Origin: Cyclaneusma minus
Taxonomy: Eukaryota > Ascomycota > Leotiomycetes > Marthamycetales > Marthamycetaceae
DNA: 64,000 nucleotides
Assembly: GCA_037179335.1 (NCBI GenBank)
Contig: JAKZHN010000002.1
Location: 124,001 to 188,000, forward strand
Direction of reading: 5' to 3'
The translations under genes and the position numbers were made by a program. Below are positions 55,991 to 64,000 of this stretch, one piece after another (position 1 is the first letter of the stretch; each line of letters begins with the position of its first letter). The notes beneath the pieces were generated by a model. That model saw only the letters and a list, made by a program, of their open reading frames with translations. It was not told the origin of the DNA and did not search any database.

Positions 55991-57466
55991 TTAATACAGT
56001 CCTTCGTTATCGTTTCTACCCCATAACTTGACTGTGCGATCATAACCACCACTCACGATCCACTTGCCGTCCCTCGTAGCATCAACGCTGTGGACGTTCC
56101 CTGTGTGACCGCCGAGTGACTGTACCAAAGCCCAGTCATCCGCTGAGAAGATTTTGACCTGTTTGTCAAAGCCACTCGACACGAAAAAGGTTCCTGATTT
56201 CTTTGGTTGCAGTTGACCGTCTTCTCCTGAGGTTGGCATGTAGCCTTCTGCCGGAATATCCATGCCTTTGAACCACCGCAAGTCGGACACCACGCTCTGA
56301 TGTGCTCCGAGTCCACCAGCATCCTGGACCTTTCTCAAGTCCCAGCATTTGATCCAGCCATCGCCAGACCCCGACAGCACCCGATGTCCATCCACGCCCC
56401 AGTCCAACGCATAGATTGGTCGGATATGGCCATTCAAAATCATGACGTTTCGGCCTGTTCGCAGATCCCAAATACGCCCGGCGCTGTCCAAGCCTCCGCT
56501 TACAACGAGTGATCCATCTGTACTGAAGCTGACCGCATAGACACCTCTCGAATGACCTTCTTGTAACAGCAACTCCGTCGTAGTCTCGACGTCCCATAAT
56601 CGCCAAGTAGTATCCTCGGATGCTGAGGCGAGATATTTGCCAGAAGGATGGAATTCGACACGACAAACTCGCTGGCTATGTCCAGACAGCGAAGCCACCG
56701 GGGTGTCTTGGTTCAGCGACCACAAATGCACGTTTCCTTCCCCTCCTCCAGATGCCAGATTAACGTTGTCATCGGTGATATTCGAGCCAGGAAGAGTAGC
56801 GCCGGGGACCCATGAGATTCCTCCAAGTCGATCGGTATGCCCGCGCAAAGTCCTCTTCTCATTCAGATTCGGCACGTCGAGAAGCTTGATACCACCGCCC
56901 CAGTTCCCCGCAGCTATAATCTCACCATTGGGCGAGAACCTTGTTATACTGACTGGCCTTTCGCCCGCAGTCTGGCTGCCTTGTAGCTCGAATCCTTGCA
57001 GCTTGTCCTTGATGGCCTTTCGATGCTTGACGTGTGTCCGCAGCGGGATCTTCGATTCAGCCTTCTGGCATTCGATTCGCGCCTTTGCGCGGGGAAGAGA
57101 ATATCGCGCGATGTCTTGCCGGGCGGCCAGAAGCTCGTCAATGCCCTTGGTGTAGAATTCCTCGTCCTGCTCGTCCTTATCCTCGGCATCTGCGCCGGCA
57201 TCTTCCATATGCACATCTTCGCCGTCTACAGCGTCTCCAGTGGCAGCAGCTTCAGCTTCGGCCGCCAGGCATGATCGCAGCCGATCGCGACGGTCTGCAT
57301 TGTCTTCGCCGAAGAGAGTGATGGGCTGGCCCAGCTCTCGCAGCCTTGCGCGTACTCGTCCATCGTCGGTGGGGACAGCGAGGGCCGCAGCGCGTCGTTT
57401 TCGGGCGAAATGGTCTTCGGTGATGCCCTCTGCATTGCCGTAGGTGACGGGGATATCGAGTTCCAT
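55991..57466 (-). CDS. prp4: U4/U6 snRNP protein PRP4 (WD40)
   Basis: One exon of 491 aa from MELDIPVTYGNAEG. The N-terminal SFM (splicing factor motif) region reads VPTDDGRVRARLRELGQPITLFGED, typical of PRP4/PRPF4. An acidic linker and a helical segment (RYSLPRAKARIECQK) lead to about seven WD40 repeats in the C-terminal 330 residues, with GH...WD units such as GHSQRVCRVEFHPSGKYLAS and GHTGNVHSVDATRDGKWIVS. PRP4 is a U4/U6 di-snRNP component bound to PRP3. The open frame extends upstream to 57514 but without an ATG, so 57466 is chosen. Confidence 0.95.
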   Translation of the reverse strand: MELDIPVTYGNAEGITEDHFARKRRAAALAVPTDDGRVRARLRELGQPITLFGEDNADRRDRLRSCLAAEAEAAATGDAVDGEDVHMEDAGADAEDKDEQDEEFYTKGIDELLAARQDIARYSLPRAKARIECQKAESKIPLRTHVKHRKAIKDKLQGFELQGSQTAGERPVSITRFSPNGEIIAAGNWGGGIKLLDVPNLNEKRTLRGHTDRLGGISWVPGATLPGSNITDDNVNLASGGGEGNVHLWSLNQDTPVASLSGHSQRVCRVEFHPSGKYLASASEDTTWRLWDVETTTELLLQEGHSRGVYAVSFSTDGSLVVSGGLDSAGRIWDLRTGRNVMILNGHIRPIYALDWGVDGHRVLSGSGDGWIKCWDLRKVQDAGGLGAHQSVVSDLRWFKGMDIPAEGYMPTSGEDGQLQPKKSGTFFVSSGFDKQVKIFSADDWALVQSLGGHTGNVHSVDATRDGKWIVSGGYDRTVKLWGRNDNEGLY

Positions 57467-58496
57467 GAGGCTGGTATTCGTGGCCCACCCGGCGTGAGGT
57501 CTGGGTAGGATCAAAATAATGGAGAGCTGTGCTTAGGTAATTTAGTTAGGGAAAGGCTCAGCCACAGCGCAGCCACAGCAGCATGGCGGCGGGTCGTTTC
57601 TTAGCGTTTCAATGATTATTCGCAAATTCTACACGTAGCGACTTATGGGAGTTTTCTTGGTCGCTATGAAAGCATTTCAAAGGCTACATGTATCCTTCGG
57701 ACATAAATGCATGTAGCTTGGCCATGGATTCTGTATCTCGGGCCCGGTATCGTCAATGGAGCATTTTGCATAATAAGGCGACCTGCTTTCCAGCAATACC
57801 TTAATTGTGAACAGTATATAACAGTGAAGCTCCCCTGGACGCCGTTCTCTGAAGATACTTAGATAGTTCATATAGGTAGCAATGAACCCCTTTCTTTCAT
57901 TGAAGATACTTGCACTGTAGTCTGTATTCCAACCATCTCCCCCAGCTTGCATGACATGAAACGTGAAGATTGCAGCGCCACAGCATCTCTTGGCGAAGCG
58001 GTTGGCCGTCGAAAACATGAAACTCTGCTGCAACCGCCCGCAGTAGACTCGCTTTGTCGTCGAGATTGGCCAGAAGCCGCCCAACGCGTCGTCGCGATGT
58101 CTTGCCGAGATGTGTTTCTCGCCCTGCGCTTTCCAATGCCAGTCGGAGGGGGGAGATGCCTCGCGGACTAGAGGTCCTCGGTGCGTGTCCCAGGTGAGTC
58201 CAGCTTTCCTACAAGTCATAAGCTCTCTGCTGTTTGTGCTTCGCATTGTTTGTCTGCTATAAGTCGTTCGCTCGAGGAGTTGGAAAAGGATTCGGTCTGG
58301 TACCAGATTGTTCGGCTCGTGTCTTGCGATTGTGTCTTTGCAACAAAGGGCCATTGTCCACATTGTTCTCCTGAACACTGCCATTGCGAGGTCGGGTTTC
58401 GCAGATAAAAGGGGGCCGCTGTTTATGCAGGAGAGACCACCATCTGCACACAGCATCAGCCTCATATCGACCTTTGCACAGAACGTACCTCTCATC
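57467..58496. other. Divergent intergenic region, no supported gene
   Basis: About 1 kb between PRP4 and the secreted-protein gene. A long minus-strand frame (58552-57677) is antisense to the next gene's start and has no domain, so it is not called. A TATA-like GATAAAAG lies at about 58404. Confidence 0.5.
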
Positions 58497-59177
58497 ATGC
58501 AGTCACTCATCGCCGCCGCCGTCGTCTTGCTGGCAAGCCTCGTCGCTGCCACACCCGTCCCTCAGTCTTCCTTCCTCGGCATTCGCAGCGCTGGCTCCTC
58601 CGCTGCTGAGCAGATTCTTGCCATCGCCCCAAGCTCATCAACCTGCGCTGGTGCTGCGTTCCCCTCAGAGTGTGCGACGGCCTCCGATGCTGCCACCCAT
58701 CTCATCGCCGCCATGCAAACCTACTCCGTCTTCAACGTCCACGAGATCGCCGCTCTGTTGTCTGTCATGGCCTATGAGTCCGGCGAATTCAAGTACAACA
58801 CCAATCACTATCCCGCGCCTGGTCGTCCCGGTCAGGGTACTCGAAACATGCAGATGGCCAGCTACAATCTCATGTACGCCCAGTCCATCTCGGAGCTCAA
58901 GTCGGACCTGGATGCTATCACAACGGCGGCCTCAACAACCGGTCTCAGCGACGACGAGCTGAATGCTATCCGAGCACTGGTACTTCCTGATCAGTACAGC
59001 TTCGCCTCCGCGGCGTGGTTTCTGACGACCCAGTGCTCTGCCAGCGTCAGGTCAGCACTTCAAGCTGGAGGACAAGGAGCCTACGAATCGTATCTCACTG
59101 AGTGCATCGGCACCACTGCCATGAGCGACCGACTGGCATACTGGACTTCCGCCAACACTGCTTTCGGGATCTCGTAG
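58497..59177 (+). CDS. Secreted protein, lysozyme-like, unknown function
   Basis: One exon of 226 aa. A clear signal peptide (MQSLIAAAVVLLASLVAATP, cleavage near ATP-VP) precedes a mature protein with four Cys. The region ALLSVMAYESGEFKY followed by NHYPAPGRPGQGTRNMQMA resembles the catalytic neighbourhood of lysozyme or GH19-like folds, with the Glu of YESGEF as a possible acid. The rest is Ala/Ser-rich helices ending AYWTSANTAFGIS. I recall similar secreted proteins from several ascomycetes, without proven function, so the enzymatic idea is inference only. The frame is open upstream of 58497, but that ATG is the one giving a signal peptide. Confidence 0.8.
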   Translation: MQSLIAAAVVLLASLVAATPVPQSSFLGIRSAGSSAAEQILAIAPSSSTCAGAAFPSECATASDAATHLIAAMQTYSVFNVHEIAALLSVMAYESGEFKYNTNHYPAPGRPGQGTRNMQMASYNLMYAQSISELKSDLDAITTAASTTGLSDDELNAIRALVLPDQYSFASAAWFLTTQCSASVRSALQAGGQGAYESYLTECIGTTAMSDRLAYWTSANTAFGIS

Positions 59178-59555
59178 GTGTGCAGGCTTCTAGGGGGTGG
59201 GTCAGGGTAGGGAGTCAACTGTCTTCAAAATCTCAAGTAGCGTTCTGCTTACGTTAGCGTACTAAATTTAAATTTCGTACTTCGCATCAAACTTACTCTC
59301 GCATACATGTAACGCTCAACTTTGATCTTTGGTTCCTGGTTTGGTGTGAACTCTATTTCTTTTCCTCAGCCGCATTTTGCAACGAGACCACCTTTCTTGT
59401 GAAGGGTAGCTATGGCGTCAATTCGGCCCCATAGTGGTGATCGTAAAGGAAATCTCCCAGCCGATGCCCCCCTCTGCCCCCCTTTCTTTCGTCTGGCGAT
59501 GCTTGGGATTCAATGTTGGAACCCTCCCAGTCACGCGCGGTGTTCACGGTTGCTT

Positions 59556-59676
59556 TGAATACTCCCGATCACTTTGATTCTCCCTGATCACTTGGAATGA
59601 TCATAATCATCTGGAGTATCCCCGGTCACCTAGGACATTCCCAATCAATTGGGACATTCCTGACTAACTTGAACAT
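59556..59676 (-). repeat. Degenerate 19-bp tandem repeat, block F
   Basis: About six consecutive 19-nt units in reverse orientation: GATCACTTTGATTCTCCCT, GATCACTTGGAATGATCAT, AATCATCTGGAGTATCCCC, GGTCACCTAGGACATTCCC and so on. The regular 19-nt phase is clearest here. Confidence 0.88.
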
Positions 59677-60193
59677 TGAGGCTACTTCGCTTCACGCCCC
59701 CTTAGTGCCTCTCAACCTTAAGGGCCAATGAGTACATCTACCGCAGCGCCAGTTAACCGGTTCCGATGCAAATTCGCAATTACGCTTTTAGCTTACAACC
59801 CCCTAACCGATGTCTGTGCCCAATTAACACAACCATGGGTCACAGGTCACGATGCTCGCCTAAAGCCCAGGCAACGCACAACGCACAACCCACAGTGGGC
59901 CATTTTGTCGCCTTTGTGTCGTCGTATGCTCGATGAGAGGTGTCAGTGAGCTTGAATACAATGACAGTTCCATGTCTGTAGGAGATGGGCGCGCAGGGGA
60001 TAGATTGAATCATTGAATGGATAGTTATATCTCTCCTTCCCCAGTACCTTATAGCACTTATAGCACCAAATGTATCATTTGAATGTCCCTATTTTACGTG
60101 CCACCCCGCTATAGGCCTGGAATGATCAACCGTGTCCCTTTCAACACTGTTCTTTACCATACTTGGAGTTTTCCAGATGGCATTAGGGCAGAG

Positions 60194-60201
60194 TATAAAA
60201 A
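60194..60201 (+). promoter_or_regulatory. TATA box of the 348-aa gene
   Basis: TATAAAAA, followed by a long pyrimidine tract (60203-60245), 156 bp upstream of the ATG at 60350. A classical fungal core-promoter layout. Confidence 0.55.
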
Positions 60202-60349
60202 GCCTCTCTCGTTCTTTTCTCTTTTCTTCCTCTTCACCGTTTCCCACCACAATCTCACCAGCACTCACACTTGCCGCACACTTGCCGCACACAATAACTG
60301 CCTCTTTCGCAAACTTCAAGTTTTCTCTCTCCTCAACCCACACGGCAAG

Positions 60350-62185
60350 ATGGCCTATAACTTCAATTCCTTCGACGGCAACAGCAACGCCAGCGCCAGC
60401 CAATTCGACAGCCCTATGACTTCCAACGACTTCGGCAAGGGTAACGCCAGCTACAACGCCAGCCCATCCGACGGTTCCATGGACGTCGATAACACCCCTC
60501 GCAGCTACTTCCAGGACAATCCCGATCTCTACTATCAGCTTGCTCATTCTGCCTGGCTCCCGCTCCCCCAGAAGGACGTCGACGCAATAATGCTTGAAGT
60601 GTTTCAAAACTCAGGTCCCTCGGTTGAATCAGTACGTATTCTCGTGATTCCGCCTCTTGTTTTCATCTGTATTTGTCTTTCACGGCACATCTTTCTGCGT
60701 AGTTGTCGTCGCGGCAGCAATTCCACATCTTCTCGTGCACTCCCAAGACGTTGCAATGTTTTACTCTCAGCGCTTGCGTACGTCTGCTCTCTCTTCACCT
60801 TTCGTCACGGTCCCGTGTCATCGTCGCCATGTCTCAAGTGACGAGAATGCGGATATCCCATGTGACAATTGCTTGGATGGTGAAGTTGTGAAGTTGTCGG
60901 CGCATGTCGTTGCCAGCCGCGCTGCCTGCGCTTAAATAGAGCACATATTGTGCGACACAGAACCGGCGTGGCGGCGCCATGTCCCTGGTCGATCACTGTT
61001 ACTCTAGGCCAAGGTTGGCAGTTCCATGCGGGCGATGGCAGATCGAACAAGGGTCATGGATGTAGTTCCGTTCGTGGCCGTGGATGCACACCAGGTCCCA
61101 CGTGGAACAAGACCGCCTTCTATCGACAGTGTGCTGGCTCATCACCCAGTGTTCTTTGTCATGTATTTTCTGCCAGGACTTGTTTTGATGACTTTGTTTT
61201 TTTCGGGCGTTTTCTCAATCATTTCTCGTCATTTGCATTTCTTCCGAATGCTTGGATTTCTCTAAATCACTTGGATTTCTCCGAGTCACTTGCATTTCTT
61301 CCGAATACTTTGATTTCTTTAAGTTACTTTGATTTCTCCGAATTACTTGGATTTCTTCGAGTTATTAAATTTAGATTTCTCTCGCAATTATTAGTTACAT
61401 TCGCTAATATTCTACCTTAGCCAAACGATTACGACTGGGATAGCATCGACCCCCGTTTGCTTGACGACTTTCCTGGAGACCAATATGAAGGACACAACTT
61501 TCCAGACCTCGCCGCATATTCCGCCGAAGTGGAAGAGCCCATCACCCTTGAGGGTCAAAGGCCGATTCCAAACAGTCACTATTACGACAACGGCCTCGCA
61601 ACTGGCGACCGTTACGAAGCCCCCGGCAACAACATCCAGCAACAGTTCCATGCCAACCAGCCCACCGCTAACTGGCAGCCGGGCCCTGCCTTCCAGCATG
61701 GCGTTGCCCCTCAGCACGTCGCTGCCCCTAAGCGCGCCGCTGCCTCCAAGCGCGTCGCTGCCTCCAAGCGGGTCGCTGCCAACAAGCCAGACAAACCTAA
61801 ACCCTTCCGCTGCGGCTACTGTACCGGATCCTGGGGAGACTGGCAAGGCGTCGAATATCATTTCCAAGGCTACAAGAAAGTCGATATCCAAGGCCACAAG
61901 AAAAACACGGATATTCCCCGCGAAGGACTTTGCCGCCATACGGTGCCCATCGTCGAGGTCGTCAGAACCTGCCAACACGCGGTGGATGAAGCGACCAGGC
62001 GAATTGGACAGTTGAGGAATGGGGGTGCCCAAAACATGCTGTTTCTTGTTGAGGACACCGTCGTCTCTCCTCGTCGGAAGTCGGAGAAAATTTTGACGGA
62101 AGCTGAGGCGGAGCAAATTTGGCAGGAAAGGTTTGCGCAGGTGCAGATGTATGGGGCTGTGTGTGCCAGACAGCAGCAACAGTGA
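60350..62185 (+). CDS. Protein with Cys-pair motif and basic repeats, unknown function
   Basis: Exons 60350-60631 and 61421-62185 give 348 aa starting MAYNFNSFDGNSNASASQFD. The N-terminal half is Asn/Ser-rich and probably disordered. Exon 2 begins PNDYDWDSIDPRLLDDF, then has short Ala-Lys-Arg units (AASKRVAASKRVAANK) just before a Cys motif FRCGYCTGSWGDWQGVEYHF, which looks like a single C2H2-type zinc finger, and a helical C terminus (CQHAVDEATRRIGQLR, EAEQIWQERFAQ). It might bind nucleic acid, but I do not recognise a family. The 789-bp intron is the longest in the window; it keeps frame and holds block G of the 19-bp repeat. Splice sites are GTACGT and TTAG. Confidence 0.75.
61205..61388 (-). 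repeat. Degenerate 19-bp repeat, block G, inside an intron
   Basis: About nine units in reverse orientation, of the variant form ATCACTTGGATTTCTCCG. Units here are more alike than in other blocks and share a TTTCT core. The block ends about 30 bp before the acceptor at 61420. Confidence 0.82.
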
Positions 62186-63188
62186 GGATGGAATTGGTGG
62201 GGATGAGGTTGATGAAGAGGATTTGGATGGAGTGGGTGGAATGAAGATGGAAAGTGGGGTTTGATTTGAAATGGCAGAGATGGAGTTTGGATATGGTTTT
62301 GGAAAGAAGAGATGGAGTTTGTCCTGTACGGGATTGAAGGTTGGATATGGTTTTGGAAAAGGATGAAAAATAGATGGAGTTTGTATAGGATTTGGACGTT
62401 GGATCTCACGGGATATGGAGTTTGGACCGAGAATGCATTGGGATTGGGATTGAGGCATTGAATGGAGCTCGGGGTGGAGTCTACATCATGGACACTCTGT
62501 ACTCTTTTCCTCTCGATGCAAAAATGCTCGGGAGGTTTTTAGCGAGACGGAGTTTTGAGCATTGGGTTTCGGATAGTCGTGGCCATCGGGGTGCCACGCA
62601 AGCGTTTTCGAATGCATATACCACAAAGGCACTTGCCAGTTACCAAAAACTTGTGACTCCTGCTTGCATGTGACTGAACTCGTGGAGCGTTTGATGTTAA
62701 TGAATTTGAACCTTTCCTAGCTTGAGCACCTCTCGGTACTTGTCGGTTCAGTACTCTCATGCCCGAGTAGTAAAGCTCATGCTATTGCATGACCTTCAGG
62801 TGCCTGACGAGCAAATATTGAATGTAAGCAGTATGGGGATTTTCTTGACCGATGGTTAGGATCATCTGAAGTGATGAGAGACACCTAAGTCGACATAATC
62901 ACAGCCAAAGGTGTGACACGACTCAGGGTGAGCCAAGCAGATAAGTCACAGCTCATTGCCTGCAGCAACGACGTTCCCCCCTTTCACGCAATTGAGATAG
63001 GAATATGAAGAGATAGTTGACGGGCGGCATTTGGTATATTAAAAATGACTACCAAGCAACCGTTAGAACCACAGGCCGTGAAATTAGTAAGGAGAGTAGT
63101 TGCAATATACAAGTATCAGAAGATCCATTTTCCCTCCACCCAACCATGCACTGGAACGCCGTTCATATCCCGTATCATCATTAAAAGT
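62186..63188. other. Convergent spacer, purine-rich on the left
   Basis: About 1 kb. The stretch 62190-62470 is purine-rich on the + strand, with AGATGGAGTTTG recurring three times (near 62279, 62311, 62371) and GGATATGGTTTTGGAAA twice. No gene supported. Confidence 0.5.
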
Positions 63189-64000
63189 TCACATCGGTGG
63201 AAAGCCAGTCCAGCCTTTGAAGTCGTCCGCGAATCTCACAGCGGCAGTCAGGTACCACTCATGCACATCTCCCCATGTCATCGCGCATTCCTTCATGGCT
63301 CTCAGACCTGTTTCACGTTAGAGCGAGTCACCATGCAGCGAATGTGGAATAGGTTCCGTACCTTTGACATAGTGCGGGTCCGTAGCATATTCGCTGTTTA
63401 TAGCCTTGTCTTCGATGTATTTCCAGTTCTTTGAGCCCAGATCAGGGCGTCCTATAATGCTGTCATCGATCTTGGGCCTCAACTGGGCGATGTAGACGCC
63501 CAAGGTGTAGAGCCACCACTGTCGGACTAGGTTCATGTGGAACCGCTTGGGAATATTCGGCAGAATAACTCGCACAGCATGGCTCGTTGTCAGGATATGA
63601 AGGTTGAAGAAGTCATAAGCATGAGTTCCCGGCTTCACCGTCGACATGAGTAGAGAAACAGCAGCTTCTTGGGACTCTCGGAATTGCTTGACTGGGTCTT
63701 CGATGTGCCATGCGTTCCAATACTCCATCATTAGGTCCTCGTGCTTGTCAAACAGTAATTCGAGATTCTGCGCTCCGGGAACTTGCAAAAGTCCGTCGAA
63801 ACGCTTGTCGTTCTCAACTCTGTGTAAGATCTCCGAAGGTGAGGTGGTGGAGAAGGTAGATGGTCTCGTATACGATGGATCCTCAAGGTACTTGTGGTAA
63901 AATGTATACATTGTAGCCGCCATGGCAAGACCTTCGACGGCCACCTCTCGGCTCGAAAACTCGAATCCATAAGCTATATGGATGAGAGGATGGCCAACTA
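63189..64000 (-). CDS. Questin-oxidase-like protein (DUF4243), partial
   Basis: The last two exons of a gene that runs off the window: 64000-63362 and 63307-63189, with a 54-nt intron. The visible 252 residues begin GHPLIHIAYGFEFSSREVA and include SLLMSTVKPGTHAYDFFNLH, TTSHAVRVILPNIP and, in the last exon, TWGDVHEWYLTAAVRFADDF, ending GFPPM. These are features of the questin-oxidase-like (AflY/GedK-type) family, whose members perform Baeyer-Villiger-like cleavage of anthraquinones in polyketide pathways, although many members lie outside clusters. Conserved His (GHPLIH, LHILTTSHA) are kept. No neighbouring polyketide gene is visible here; the upstream side is outside the window. Confidence 0.85.

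Larger units (their letters stand above)
59178..60349. other. Intergenic with repeat block F and a TATA box
   Basis: About 1.17 kb. Holds repeat block F (59556-59676) and, at its right end, the promoter of the 348-aa gene. No gene supported. Confidence 0.55.

Noticed and set aside
57677..58552. 291-aa minus-strand open frame
   Set aside because: Antisense to the secreted-protein gene start, lacking any domain; the + strand has signal peptide and promoter.

Overview
The window is nuclear DNA of a filamentous ascomycete (Pezizomycotina). The evidence is short spliceosomal introns (mostly 50-70 nt, GTANGT donors, CTNAC-like branch sites), dense genes on both strands, fungal-only families (HSE1, LSB5, SMP3, BUD22, a CBM18 chitin deacetylase), and two AT-rich islands that look like repeats degraded by repeat-induced point mutation (RIP). 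A leotiomycete is my best guess, but only from general impression. About 27 protein genes, with some 50 introns, were built by joining exons so that reading frame and known family motifs are both kept.

Layout. 1-2107: AT-rich remains of a Ty3/gypsy-type retroelement, which cuts off the 5' end of a DUF3500 gene (2108-2804). 3.0-12.6 kb: a small conserved protein, LSB5 (VHS/GAT trafficking adaptor), a 632-aa protein of unknown function, and BUD22. 13.2-20.1 kb: two short-chain dehydrogenases around a 1205-aa low-complexity protein. 21.5-34.5 kb: secreted GDSL esterase, SKP1, SMP3 (GPI mannosyltransferase), a chitin deacetylase with three chitin-binding modules, a single-pass membrane protein and a cytochrome P450. 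35.3-47.7 kb: housekeeping block with ABD1 (mRNA cap methyltransferase), RPN7 (proteasome lid), two neighbouring LITAF-domain genes, CAP1 (actin capping), cytochrome b5, HSE1 (ESCRT-0) and an SGNH hydrolase. 47.98-49.83 kb: an AT-rich transposon remnant bounded by inverted repeats, with an (ATTT)32 microsatellite inside. 50.5-57.5 kb: mitochondrial ribosomal protein bL21m, NSA2, PTC7, JAC1 and PRP4. 58.5-64 kb: a secreted lysozyme-like unknown, a 348-aa Cys-motif protein and the 3' part of a questin-oxidase-like gene that runs off the end.

How genes relate. Nothing looks like a metabolite cluster; the P450 and the questin-oxidase-like gene are 29 kb apart. Themes are membrane trafficking and ubiquitin (LSB5, HSE1, SKP1, RPN7), ribosome assembly (BUD22, NSA2, bL21m), mRNA processing (ABD1, PRP4), mitochondria (PTC7, JAC1, bL21m) and the cell surface (SMP3, chitin deacetylase, esterase).

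The most unusual signal is a dispersed, degenerate 19-bp tandem repeat (consensus near AAAGTRAYTGRGAATATTC). It occurs in at least seven blocks, in both orientations, and only between genes or inside introns. It is neither AT-island nor coding sequence, and I do not recognise it as a named element.
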